Numbered from the stretch's first letter, positions 12,250 to 23,139 are shown. The stretch is DNA of 64,000 nucleotides from Tilletiaria anomala UBC 951 (GCF_000711695.1 NW_013546954.1:35196-99195); one strand, 5' to 3'. The notes: generated by a model not told the origin, from the sequence alone. Translations and numbers: made by a program.

Positions 12250-13190
12250 TCAGCTCCAATCTAAGTCATCGTCGTTCAGATCCACTAGCGCCCCAGCGCC
12301 TCCACCGCTTTCTAATTGAGCGGCTATTTCCTGCTGTAGACCCATCGGCGCTCCTGCTGTTCCAGCCACAGCTCGATCCCGCAGCGCACCTTGCCAACCG
12401 CCTTCGTCAATTCGTTCTGATTCCTGTGCAGACTCATCCCGCGCAAAGAAGTCTTTTCTTGGATCCCATTTTCTTCGGTCGTCTTTGATCATCCTGCATG
12501 AGCCATAGAAGCGAGTTATGGAAAACGCCGTTCAGTCCTCTCGCCAAAGCATGTCAAACAGTTGAATTAAAACACATAGTTTAAAAACGTACCTGTTGTC
12601 GACCCGAGCATCTTCCCCTTCTACTCCAACGACTGGTGTCGGGGTTTTCGCTTCAATAACCTACAAGAACGATGACGAGCACCATAAGTATCAATATCTG
12701 GACATTTATGCTCAATGGGCTACCTACGTAGTGATTATCGCAGTGTGGGCAATATTCGTCCGACTCTTCGAAGACTGCCATATCCTGTGAACGAGAGTGT
12801 AGTTGTCAGAACTGATCTCGTAGGGGGCAGCCCGATAAGTGGATGTGTTTCGCACTTTCCGAAACGCTTTCCGACATTTCTTGCAGATGAAGGCCATCTC
12901 CACCGTCTTTGCTAGCCGATGGGATTGACCTTCGGCATGGCATTGCGGGCACTGGAGGATCATGCGAAGCGTGCATTGTGCAATGCTTTCAGCTGTGTGG
13001 CACCAGAAATTGGCTTCGATGCTCGATCCCGCGACTTACATCGTACCATTTCTGGCAGCAAGGCGCTCGCACTGATACTTGTGCGTTCAAAATGTGCTTG
13101 CTGATATGAATGCCAAACAGCCAGGACAGATGTCAGACACCTCAACACACTCTTTGAAACGCCATGAACGAAGCTGGACGCTCACCACAT
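12250..13190 (-). CDS. CHY zinc-finger protein (Hot13-related)
   Basis: A 176-residue zinc-binding protein in six exons: 13186-13190, 13040-13100, 12856-12951, 12728-12784, 12593-12660 and 12250-12493. The first exon codes only ATGTG; splicing to CAAGCAC gives MCKHILNAQVSVRAPCCQKW, the CHY-type opening of Cys and His ligands. Next come CPQCHAEGQSHRL, FICKKCRKAFRK and EESDEYCPHCDNHYVIEAKT, so four Cys/His pairs follow each other as in fungal CHY proteins, and then VVGVEGEDARVDNRMIKDDR. The C-terminus is acidic (NDDDLDWS). Yeast Hot13, a smaller member, helps assemble Tim proteins in the mitochondrial intermembrane space; the function of this longer fungal type is not established as far as I know. 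Confidence 0.85.
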
Positions 13191-13590
13191 GGCGATTTGC
13201 TTGCCAGCTGCTTAGATCAGATTAGAGCAGCACAGATACGAAGGCCGCGCAGAGCTCCACATTAATCCCGAATCAGGGTGACGATGCACAGCTAGTCAAT
13301 TGTGCGGTGTGTGAGAATATCACAAAGACCATAAAGAACGCGTAATTACGAAGAAGGGCTTTCACAGGTGCGTGTTGCACAAGGCACGCTTGTCGCGTTT
13401 CGCGCCGTACGCTTATAACATATGCACAAGCCGCGCTCCCCAAATAACAACTTTAACGCTTGACGCTGTCCGCATCAAACATGCAATACGATCTGAATAG
13501 TACGGAGCGAGCTAGGATGGGTATGACATTAAAGGACGTGATACGCGGATAGCCGCTAACAACGCAATGCTATTCGTACATACAATGCAC
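13191..13590. other. Intergenic, 400 bases
   Basis: Holds the promoter of the CHY zinc-finger gene and the transcript end of the 914-residue orphan gene. Nothing else recognisable. Confidence 0.45.
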
Positions 13591-16335
13591 CTAGAACTGC
13601 GAGGCGGAAATGCCGGCTTGCGAGATGGCAGATAGCACAGCCGGATTGATACTCGCGCCGGTAGAAATACCTGATGCAGTTGGTTGAGCGACCGCAGCAG
13701 CCGTCGCCGTCTGCGACAGCCTCAACTTTTCTGAAACAGCACCTGAACTAACGAGAATCTGATTGAGGAAGGACTTGGCGATCGCTGAGCTCTCAGCGGC
13801 ATCGAGTGACTGCGTGACCGTGACGATTGATGTCGCAGGTGGAGCGGTTGGGGTTGCATTAACGACAGAGAAAGGTGGCGAAACTGTAGCGGGTCCTGTC
13901 AGAATCATCGTAGTTCCGGTCGAGGATGCTACTGGCATTGAGGCAGTGGAAACTTGGGCCAGCTGAGACAGCTGAGACAGACCTCGTTGCACATCGGCAA
14001 ACGAGAGAGGCAGCAATTTGGCGTCGAGCACGATGCCGTTGACCACCAGGAAGATACCGAGGAGCAGAGTGCCCCAGGAAAGAGCTTTGAGCGTGCTCGA
14101 AGTCATAGGCTTCGATGTGCGCACAGAAACTTCGCCTGGATTCGACGGTGCCTTCTCTGAGAACAAGCCAGGCTCTCTTCGCGACCGTGGACGTGGTGTC
14201 AGACTTACTGCTGCCTCTCCAAGAGATAGACTCGGCGAGCTGAATTTGCTTAGAGTTTGCCCTGCGAAGTACGAGTGACTGGAAGAAAAGGAAGTGGAAG
14301 GTACCGGAATGTGACCATAGTTGTCGCTGTAATCGGGATTGTCGAGGCAGTGTGGACGCACGTCTGTTGGGAGGCTCTTCGGGCTTAGAAGCGGGCCGAT
14401 TGCCGCCGAAGGAAACCAACTGCGGTGTGCTCCGCGACCACCCCAGCCGTCAGGACTCATGCCTTGGTTGAACGAGTCGGCGGGCGCCTCACCTCGAATA
14501 TTGGATGAAAGCAACTTTAGGGGTCGCGGCTTGAAAGACCCACGCTGATCCTCGGTGCAATCTACACCACTGCTGCTAGAAAGGCTCTTGGGGAGAAACG
14601 AGCTAAGCTGCGTTGCGGCTTTGCGGCTAGCAGCGAGCTTCGCATCGCCACGCGTCGTACTGGGGATGGCAGTGGCACCCGATGTGCGACGTGAGCGGCA
14701 TCCAGAGACGATCCGGGGCATGAGCTCTACATGCAAAGCGCGAATGCGGGTGGAGAAGCTACTAGCGCTGCTCCGTTGACGATGTTGGAACTCGCTCCCT
14801 GTCTGCTCCTCTTCAAGCACCCATGTTTGGAGGCCGAGAACGGCTGGCTCCTCGAATTGGTCTTTCTCCATCCCCAGCCGCTGCTGTTCTTGCCTCGCAC
14901 GCTCTTCTCTTTGATTAGACCATTTCCATCCCTGCGCCCAGAAGGGCGTTCGAGGCTCAGACTGCCCATCCTCGTCGAGATCTTGGGAGGACCGTGCGGC
15001 ACCGAGGGCGCGAAGTATGTCGCTCAGAGGAGAGTCCCTCCGGGAGCTAGGCTCAACCACCGTTCCTGGGCTGCCTGGAGGCATGTCGAGCGTGATGTGC
15101 GAAGTAGGGCGAGCACGAGTGAAGCGCGCCAACAAGGAACTAGACCGGCTGCGTAGCCCACATACATGATCGGAACTGCTTGTGGGTCGGACGGTGGAAT
15201 TGGTGCGTTGTCGGAGCTGAGAAGCTGGGATCTCAGTAGCGGATATCGCCGTGATAGCAGTCGGAGTCATGGCGATGCTAGGTCTGGAAGAGTCGTTGTC
15301 CAAGATGACGGTAATATCGTCGCCTTCTTCCCGCTCTGATTTACGCCAAGCGCTACCGACGCATTGGAATCGACGGCTCAGGCCCGAGTAGCCTCGCACA
15401 TGGTATCCGCCACTACTGTTGGCCTGGTCCTCGCTTCCGTGAGCAGAATGAGGCAAGCTAGGACGCTGAGAGTTGCGCTGGCTTTCGCCATGGATACCGG
15501 AGGACGCTGCAGCTGGACTGAGACTCGCATAGGTGCCAGCCGAATGACGAACGTCCAACGAAGCCGTTGCGGAAGGTTGTTGCTGCTCAGGTGCGGGTGG
15601 CCGCCCCGTGCTAGAGCGCTCGCTCGAGGGACATGTGTGAGTGCTGGTGCGCTGGCGAGCACGGCGCTGGTCAGGAGATGGTCGAAAATGCGCTGGAGTG
15701 AGAACGCCTGAGGCAAGGACTCCGGCATCTGATGACGAGCGACGCCTGCTAGTGACGGTAGCCGAGATGGATGTTTGGCTTTCCGCCCGCAAAGTGCTGG
15801 TCATGTCGTCGCTTTTTTCGGCGATCAACGACTGGCGCGATGGCTTTCCTGAGTCGACGAAGCTCATCAAAAGCTCTTCTCGCGGGCTGGAGGACATGCC
15901 TTCGGGGCTGAGGTGCTCCCGGCAACGCGAAGCGTTGCTCTTAGCCGTTTGCTCGTTCTCGAGAACGCGCGGAGCGTCGAAGATCTCAGCATCCAAGATC
16001 TCACTGGATATGGATTGCTGCCTCAAGGGATCGGAATTGATGCTCGGTTTCGAAGAGGCTTGGGGCAGGGAAGACGAAGAAGAGAACGGCGTTGGCGTAT
16101 CCACACCGGTTAGGTTAAGCACCTGCTGCCCTGCATGGTTGCGGCTAGTTTCCATGGCAAGTGCAACGATTGAGGATGAGGAGCCCTCACGGCTAGGCCC
16201 TGTGACTCGACGTCCCCGGGGGGATTTTGGCGCCCTCGGAGGTGGAGATAGGCTGAAGCTTGGTACCCAAAACCACTCGTCATTTGGCGCGGGATACGCC
16301 GGAAAACAGTACGATGTTTTGGGCGAAATAGACAT
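13591..16335 (-). CDS. Orphan 914-residue serine-rich protein with one membrane segment
   Basis: A single uninterrupted frame of 914 codons; I do not recognise a family. Residues 1-740 are hydrophilic, very rich in Ser, Thr, Pro, Arg and Gln, and probably disordered; the N-terminus has the aromatic patch NDEWFWVPSFSLSPPPRAP. A single hydrophobic helix (TLKALSWGTLLLGIFLVVNG, near residues 745-770) is followed by about 140 residues dominated by Ala, Ser, Thr and Val, with no Cys. With basic and Ser-rich sequence before the helix and a Ser/Thr-rich tail after it, a type II membrane protein with an O-glycosylated outer tail is a reasonable inference. The frame's length in a region with several stop-free opposite frames argues for real coding, but expression is unproven. 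Confidence 0.7.
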   Translation of the reverse strand: MSISPKTSYCFPAYPAPNDEWFWVPSFSLSPPPRAPKSPRGRRVTGPSREGSSSSIVALAMETSRNHAGQQVLNLTGVDTPTPFSSSSSLPQASSKPSINSDPLRQQSISSEILDAEIFDAPRVLENEQTAKSNASRCREHLSPEGMSSSPREELLMSFVDSGKPSRQSLIAEKSDDMTSTLRAESQTSISATVTSRRRSSSDAGVLASGVLTPAHFRPSPDQRRARQRTSTHTCPSSERSSTGRPPAPEQQQPSATASLDVRHSAGTYASLSPAAASSGIHGESQRNSQRPSLPHSAHGSEDQANSSGGYHVRGYSGLSRRFQCVGSAWRKSEREEGDDITVILDNDSSRPSIAMTPTAITAISATEIPASQLRQRTNSTVRPTSSSDHVCGLRSRSSSLLARFTRARPTSHITLDMPPGSPGTVVEPSSRRDSPLSDILRALGAARSSQDLDEDGQSEPRTPFWAQGWKWSNQREERARQEQQRLGMEKDQFEEPAVLGLQTWVLEEEQTGSEFQHRQRSSASSFSTRIRALHVELMPRIVSGCRSRRTSGATAIPSTTRGDAKLAASRKAATQLSSFLPKSLSSSSGVDCTEDQRGSFKPRPLKLLSSNIRGEAPADSFNQGMSPDGWGGRGAHRSWFPSAAIGPLLSPKSLPTDVRPHCLDNPDYSDNYGHIPVPSTSFSSSHSYFAGQTLSKFSSPSLSLGEAAVSLTPRPRSRREPGLFSEKAPSNPGEVSVRTSKPMTSSTLKALSWGTLLLGIFLVVNGIVLDAKLLPLSFADVQRGLSQLSQLAQVSTASMPVASSTGTTMILTGPATVSPPFSVVNATPTAPPATSIVTVTQSLDAAESSAIAKSFLNQILVSSGAVSEKLRLSQTATAAAVAQPTASGISTGASINPAVLSAISQAGISASQF

Positions 16336-16812
16336 GTCATCGAATGGACCTGTAGTTCGAAAGCTCGTTGATCAGCCATTCATGCGTCTTCGGATACACA
16401 CGCGGATACGTATGCACCTCGCGCAAAGACGGTCTACCGGTGCTCTGAAACAGCAGAAGGGCTTGTGATGATGGCTGCAGCTTTCAAGGGCAGGAAAGGA
16501 AAGAAGTTGAGATCAGGGAATCACTGATGGCTTGAAGGGGAGAGTACTCAGTCCAAGCTCTCTCTTTAAACGTAGCGAACATTGACATTGCAAGGCCAAT
16601 GGTCCGTTCATTTACATCGAGTGGCACACAAAAGGCTTGACAGACTGGCGTCGCCTAAAATCCAGATGAAGGCGATTCAAATCGATTTGTATAGTACTTG
16701 TGGTTGCAATACTGGACTGATGAATGCGGATTCTGTTCTTTCCTTGGTGAGATTCGGCCTTTGTCTACCGCAAAGGGTGATCGACAATCGCGAAGTGCAG
16801 CGGAAACCACAA
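16336..16812. other. Intergenic, about 480 bases
   Basis: Contains the promoter region of the orphan gene and the 3' side of the small membrane-protein gene. No feature recognised. Confidence 0.4.
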
Positions 16813-17270
16813 TTACTGATTGAGCTCGGCCGAGCGCTTGGCGAGCTCATCCTTGCTGAGGGGCTCCTCGAGCCTAGATGCCTGCTCGGAGCTCAGAATC
16901 TGAGGGCCAGGCTTGGCCTCATGGGCAGCTTGGGCAGCAGAGCGAAGCCCGTCGCTGTGGAGCGCGGGGTCATTGTTCGGGTCATTCGCTGCGTAGGACG
17001 TGAGGTCAATTGAGGAAACAAGACAGAGGTCATGAGTGCTGAGGAAGCGGAAATGATAGAGAAAGCGCACTCACTGGTTGCCGGATGAGGCCTTTATGAG
17101 CACACAAAGCATACGGAAAAGCACAAAGAGGCAGAATGCGAAAACCAGTAGACCGCGAGCGCGGCTCGCACGACTTGAGCCTTTGTGCTCGGGGACCCTG
17201 GTGCACGCCTAACATCGGCTCATCGTGTCACTCACTGGATCGAAAAGGTCTGTTCTTCTTTGTCTGACAT
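16813..17270 (-). CDS. Small single-pass membrane protein, function unknown
   Basis: A 127-residue protein in three exons, 17236-17270, 17075-17197 and 16813-17038, separated by introns of only 38 and 36 bases. The joined sequence starts MSDKEEQTFSIQVPEHKGSS, has a basic patch (SRASRAR) followed by one strong hydrophobic helix (GLLVFAFCLFVLFRMLCVLI, about residues 28-47), and ends in a hydrophilic, Asn/Asp- and Glu-rich tail (ILSSEQASRLEEPLSKDELA). I do not recognise the family. Frame is kept only if both tiny introns are removed, which supports the model. The start is chosen because it is the only upstream ATG in frame after splicing. Confidence 0.6.
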
Positions 17271-20200
17271 GACGGTAGTTTCTAGCGCTGTTTTGTACGT
17301 GATTGACGGTTATGGATGGACGCAGATGGCAAGTAGGCGAGCTGATAATATGGATGCACCATAAAAGCAAGCAAATGTGCAGTCAGTGTTGTGGTATGAT
17401 GCGGTTGCATGGAGTCAAGTGAGAAACAGCACAAGCACGGCATTTCGCAGGAGCGGCGCTGCAGCAGTCAAAGCCAGTCCACGGTCGGCGATTTCGTCAT
17501 TGTCGGCGACTTCTTTTCGTTCACGTCCCGTCCGTCAGTGAAGGTACGCACATCTCACAGTTACCCTATACAAGGTTGGAGGGGGAGAAGAGAAGGTCGT
17601 TGGCATTGATCTCACATGGATATGTTCCTGTATCGGCTGCAAAGGGCGTCATTGCCGTATAGGGCCCATGGGTGTTCCACTCCAGCTCATGGAGATGCTG
17701 TTATCAGACATACGTTCAGAGCCATGTGCCGTACGCAGGGCTCGTATGTTGCTCAAGCCTTGCTGAGCGCCCGTCACACCTCGTTCCCGCTCACCGCATC
17801 CACTCGTCGCCATCGCGACCTAGCGCGGCTTGCATATCAATGCAGCCATGTTCACTCTAGTAGGCAAGAAAGATTCTCTGTCCTACCTCAACTTCCTCCC
17901 GCCTTCCCCACGCAATGTAAGAGCCGACATTGCCGCTGGTTGGAGCTTGCAGGCGCCAAGTATTCATCAAAGTTAGAATACCCCCGCTCCAACGCCGCAA
18001 GACGGCCCCGACCTGCGAATGGAAAAATACCGATGTTTCGTTCTTGATGGCCTGATGAAACTGCAGACGGTCCGAAACATCCGCGGCTCAAGAGTCTCAG
18101 GGCAAAATTGTCAGCGCAGGATCCGCCAACGCAATCCAATCTCGAACACGAAATACAGCCGATGTTTAACCTCTGCCGCTTACTAAAAGGGATACGGTGC
18201 GTGAGCCAAGGCCCTGCTTGCAAAATCGACTTCAAACGTCTACATTATTTACACCACAAAGTTCTCAAACAACTCCGCCAGAACCCAGTGATCGGAGTAA
18301 ATTCCTAATGAGCGCGTAAGCACTTCAATCTGAGAAGCTCAAAAGACCTCGATCCCAGTGATCGCGTACAAGCGTCAAACTTCAATGCAGCCGCATATGT
18401 TCATTATCGCAAACAAGGAGGAATCTGCGCTTTCCGTAGAGATACAGCTGCCGCACAGGGGGCTTCGATTCGACAGGTCAAAACACTGCCCATCAATACT
18501 GTTCTTTCCAATCAACTTTTCTTTCTGCCTGCCCTCTACAATCAAAGCCAAAGATATCACTGAGGCAAGTGCCGGTAAGGACCTCGTATGTGGGCGTGAC
18601 GGCGGCCGTACGCTGATGTTCAACATTCTTGCGCTTGTTAGAGAAGTTGGCGCGATGCAGCAACAGCACTTCTGAACACCTGCACCTCGAGGCGTCGCAT
18701 TGCTGCCGATAATCTGCCCGAACTCGATGAGTGCGAGTTGAAGCTCATCGGCACCGATTTGGCGTTTCTCAGTGTCGCTTTACAGCGAGAACGTTCAATG
18801 CAGTGAGTCAACACAGAGAAGAAAAATTTTGATGGAGTTGCGACAACAAAATGCCGCTTGTGCAGACGGCCTGTTAGACTCAGCCTTCAAAGAATCATAC
18901 TCAACATTAAATGCGAGCTCAAACGTCATACGCGGCCCAGGCGGAGTTCGAGGGCTGCCAAGGACAAGCTCACTGTGCCATTAGCCCTGCATGCTCGTGA
19001 AGGAGGGCGTTATTGCACCAAGCCGAGGCAGGGAGACGTCATCCCCTTCACGGGTCTTCCCTTGCTGCCCATCAACCCTCGTCCTAAATACCCCGATGTG
19101 GTGCCGCCTGCCAAGCAGCCTGGGGTCACGTGTCTACCCACAATCCGTCAAGCATCTCCATGCAAAAGACAGGCAGGGCGCGACCTCGGCATCGAACACA
19201 GCAATGAACATTGGACGGCCTCAGGGTCATCGCAAATCCACGGACGTGGCCTTCTGTAAACGACAAGCTGTGCTATCGCAGCCGCGTGCGCGATGCACCT
19301 CTCGATGCCCGATATCAATGGCGTGACTGCGCTTGTACAGATCGATGATCATCATGCTAGCATTTGGGAGCTGGCGAGGGTGTGGGAGGCACTCTATCCA
19401 GAACGAAATTATAGGGAAAAATTGCATGTCTCTTTGAAAGTGTTGAATAGCATTTCATTTCACGCACTTTGTGCATGTGTCTAATCATAAGCACAATAGA
19501 CAAAAAGGATGTCGCGGAGAACGTGCAGGCTGTGGCGATGGACGCTTGGCAAAGCCATGCTTTCTTCAAAGCCCACGTTGTACACCGTCCCTGCGCACCT
19601 CTAGCTCAGCTCTGAACTTCCGCCCTGACTACCGCTCCGGTCCAACCTCGAGGAGGCGATGACCGGGTGGCGAATGGCCAGGCGTTCCAATGAATGGAGC
19701 TGCGGACGCGAAGCATTGCTTTGACGAGGCAGTCAATTTTGTTGGGTATGACACAAGTGCTGACCGTAGATGGCTGACACTCTGAGAGAGAGTCAGCTTG
19801 CCCTCTTTTGTCGCCTCGATCTTGAAGCAGATCGACACGAACGTAGGGCCGGCACAGTGCTCTTAAGTCCCAACAATGGTTCAGTCATGGTGGCATGTAC
19901 GGCTAGTCTAGCATTCCTTCCGGTACATCGCAGAACTAAAGCTTGAAGATTGAAGAAGAGATCGTTTCACCACTAGAAATACAATCTGAGCAGGAAAGGG
20001 AGTGCGTAACAAGATCAGCGTTTCTGAAATAAGACCTCTCAGCCTAGAGTACGAAGCCCTTTGCCTGCCACGCTTCAACGCTCTAAAATCCTTCAAAAAG
20101 TATTGAACGGCTCAGAATAGTCTTTAATGGCGGCATCAAAACCATGAGAACATGACCTTGAATCAACGTAGAGGTGCCAGATGTTGAGCGCAAAGAACTA

Positions 20201-20686
20201 CGTTTGCACGCAGTTCGTATACCAGCGCCTTTTCTTCCTTGCCGGTCCGGTACCTTCTCCTTCACCACCCACAGCTCAAAGCGACAGCACAGTCATGAAC
20301 TGAAGTCCATGATACTAGACCCCTCTACTGCTCTTTGACTCACCTTTGCCGACGTTGATGCGGGAGCAGCATTTTGGTCGGATAGCAGCGTCTTCGGCCC
20401 TTTTATGAAGCGGCGAGAGGGAGCAGAAACGGCGAGAAGGGGGTGGTGACTCTGCGCGAGTTGCAACCCTAAAATATAATACACCTGGCGCTGCGGCATT
20501 TATTCAGCCCTCGCGCTACGGCGCTTAGCCACGACACCAGGGCGGTACGCCTCAGCAGGCCGTAGAAGTCGTGTCCGGCCGCTTGCGAAGTTACGTAGCG
20601 AATGCTTTCAGGGCCTGCTTCCTATATTGCACATTACGTCGCGCTCCCTCCTACCACCTCGATCCAGCATCTAGCAGCCAGTCAAG
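17271..20686. other. Gene-poor interval of 3.4 kb
   Basis: The longest stretch without a recognisable gene in the window. Frames are short (at most 143 codons) on both strands, none shows a known motif, and no set of exons could be joined convincingly. The right end contains the uS3 promoter. I see no tandem repeat, tRNA or obvious transposon ends; a long non-coding RNA or decayed element cannot be excluded. Confidence 0.45.
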
Positions 20687-21877
20687 ATGTCTAACGTCAA
20701 CATCAGCAAGAAGAGAAAGGTAAATATCAGCTCCTGCTTCGAATGGCACGCTGTTGTGCTGTGGAATTGCACCGCAAGTGTCTTGATTTAAGAAATGTGG
20801 AATGTGTCCTCGATGGAGCGGCACCAGGGAGCAAACATTTATCGAGAGTGACGCGACAGGTATTGGGAATGGAAGAATTGACAGGCAGGAAGAGAAAGGC
20901 CGCGTGGTGGATATGCGTTGCATCCTTGACTGAGTGCAAAGCATGACTATGGAAGCCCAGTAGAAACAGGTTGGAGCAAGCGCAAGGTTGAAATCGCCAA
21001 ACGTTTCAAATGCCGTCAATTTGGAATGCCGTCTGATTGGCCTTCGCTCTTTGTTGTCCCGCAGTTCGTCGCCGACGGTGTTTTCGCCGCCGAGCTCAAC
21101 GAGTTCTTTACTCGTGAGCTCTCGGAAGAGGGATACTCTGGTTGCGAGGTCCGTGTCACCCACGCCAGGACCGAGATCATCATCCGCGCCACCCACACCC
21201 AGGAGGTTCTTGGCGAGAAGGGTCGCCGCATTCGTGAGCTTACCGCTCTTGTTCAGAAGCGTTTCCGCTTCCCGGAGGGCTCCCTGGAGCTTTACGCCGA
21301 GAAGGTCCAGAACAGGGGTCTCCATGCGGTCGCACAGTGCGAGTCGCTCCGTTACAAGCTCCTTTCCGGTCTCGCTGTGCGCCGCGCCGCCTATGGTGTC
21401 CTCCGCTTCGTCATGGAGTCGGGTGCTAAGGGTTGCGAAGTCATTGTCTCGGGCAAGCTCCGTGCCGCTCGTGCTAAGTCGATGAAGTTCACAGACGGTT
21501 TCATGATCCACTCTGGTCAGCCCGTCCGCGACTTCGTTGACGAGGCTGTTCGCCACGTTCTCATGAAGCAGGGTGTTCTTGGCATCAAGGTCAAGATGTG
21601 AGTAGCACATTTCATTTACACTCCCGTAGCGCTGGCACTGACTGGACTCGAAATCCAATCACTACTATTTAGCATGCACGGATGGGACCCCACCGGTCGC
21701 GCCGGCAAGGCCTTCCCGCTGCCGGACGCTGTCACGATTCTCGAGCCCAAGGCAGAGCGCGAATACACTCAGCCAACATCGGAGTCCAAGATGGCCCCAC
21801 CACCAGTGCAGGAGGTCCCTCAGGCATACCAGCAGATGGCTCCTATCGATACCACTGCTCAGCCCGAGGTCATCTAG
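20687..21877 (+). CDS. RPS3: 40S ribosomal protein uS3
   Basis: Small-subunit ribosomal protein at the mRNA entry channel. It has 256 residues in three exons: 20687-20719, 21065-21597 and 21673-21877. After [11 protein letters not shown] the protein continues [20 protein letters not shown]. It then shows the KH domain ([20 protein letters not shown], GxxG-type loop) and the conserved C-terminal half ([59 protein letters not shown]). Length matches eukaryotic uS3. The first intron, 345 bases and placed after only eleven codons, is far longer than other introns here, as is common in ribosomal protein genes; no clear snoRNA boxes were found in it. Confidence 0.97.
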
Positions 21878-22162
21878 AAGACTCTCCGCAAACTCTCGCT
21901 TTGCACAACTCGCTCTCACCTCGATTCCGAAACCCCAGCCCCCTCGCCAGTGCGCGCCCTGTAGTTGCTTCAGGCGAAGTATCGTTTCACTCAATAGCAA
22001 CGCCACACGAAATGCATCAGAGTGCTTGGCACGCGTTGAACAAACATTCTCCGTCTTGAATCATATGCTACAGTCACAAGCAAGAGTATGCCGACGTCTG
22101 AGACGGAAATATTAATCCTCGGGGATGTATCTGAGCGCCGCAGCCATTCAGCGGTTGTGAGT
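21878..22162. other. Convergent 3' region of RPS3 and the LYR-protein gene
   Basis: The two transcripts converge here. A frame on the minus strand stays open down to 21991 and could extend the LYR protein if its last proposed intron is not removed. Confidence 0.4.
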
Positions 22163-22747
22163 TCAGCTCCTAGATCTTGAAAACGGGACGTGGCAACCCA
22201 CCTTCGCCGAAGTGTACGGTACTTCTTGAGGGAGTACAGTGCTACACATGGAGCCGTGGCGATAGACCCATGAGAATATTGCTTTCCATTTGTCTTCATG
22301 CGTAACTTACCTTCAGTTTCTGGAAATGGGCAGGGAGAGGTGAGGAGACTCAGCTTGCGAGCGTTATTGCGGCATCAGATGTGTGCAAACCTTTTTGAAT
22401 GTGTTCCCCTAGCGCCAGTATCTTTTCTACCTCTGCATTCTCTGTGAGATTAGCATTCTTAGCCGACATGGATCGCAGCTTGCCGAGGAAGTTGTACGAT
22501 GGCTCAGGGTACTCTCTGCCTAAGCGGTGCAGCTGGACCGGTCGAGTCACCACCGCATATCGAGTCACACGTGGGTATCGGGCAGGGCAACCGACAGACG
22601 ATAAGAGACATAGAAAGAATAACATGTACGCCAGTTGTAGTACAGATGAGTACATACCAGCGTCCACATTCTGCAGGCAACGAAGAGACTCACCGTCTTG
22701 TAGAGCCCAATAGCGCGGGCTCGCAACGGATGTCCCACGGGTGGCAT
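22163..22747 (-). CDS. LYR-motif protein, ETFRF1/LYRM5-like
   Basis: Small mitochondrial LYR-family protein; the closest family I recognise, LYRM5/ETFRF1, regulates electron-transfer flavoprotein, and LYR proteins bind the mitochondrial acyl carrier protein. Exons: 22694-22747 (HPLRARAIGLYKT, with the LYK form of the LYR motif), 22391-22532 (LHRLGREYPEPSYNFLGKLR onward), a nine-base exon 22311-22319, and 22202-22241 (ALYSLKKYRTLRRR). Joined, these give the family's ETEALYSLKKYR ending. The last step is uncertain: removing a 32-base intron gives 83 residues ending at 22163; without it the frame runs to 21991 and 151 residues. An upstream in-frame ATG at 22783 would add 12 residues. Confidence 0.75.
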
Positions 22748-23139
22748 CCCGGTTGCTTCTTTCGAATGATGAGTAGGCCTCACGCAGATTCTGGAAGTCT
22801 ATAGGGCCTGCCTACTGCACAAACTTAGACCCAGCTTTGCATCGCGAATTAGATGGCGCGATACATTGTAAAGTAATGCAATCATGAGTAGCGCTGTAAT
22901 GGTCGCGTAAAAGGTTGGTGGAGAGGGGAATACTCGTGGACCCATGGAGGACCGAATAGGTGACAGCGCGGAGGCCACAGACGTTTTGTGTCACGTCACG
23001 TCACGTGATTCTATGACAGTTGTATGCATGTCGGACGTCGGCTCAGCAACACCATCCTTTCGCTGTTCTGTGTTGTCAATTACATTCGATTGGCAAGGGC
23101 CGAGGTCGTTGTAACTTACACTAAGAAGATTGCACCGCA
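22748..23139. promoter_or_regulatory. Shared divergent promoter of the LYR and UXT-like genes
   Basis: The two start codons are 392 bases apart and point away from each other. At 22991-23008 the sequence TCACGTCACGTCACGTGA carries three TCACG units in direct repeat and ends in a CACGTG E-box core (23002-23007); it also matches CRE-like TGACGT on the other strand. Such motifs bind bZIP or bHLH factors in fungi; which factor is unknown. Confidence 0.5.

Noticed and set aside
15641-16468. 275-codon plus-strand frame
   Set aside because: Antisense to the 914-residue frame, shorter, and without motifs; the minus-strand frame is preferred.
20720-21064. snoRNA inside the first RPS3 intron
   Set aside because: Intron size is suggestive, but no convincing C/D boxes or H/ACA structure could be found by eye.
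20651-21658. 335-codon minus-strand frame opposite RPS3
   Set aside because: It is the mirror of the strongly codon-biased uS3 gene on the plus strand; its translation has no family resemblance.
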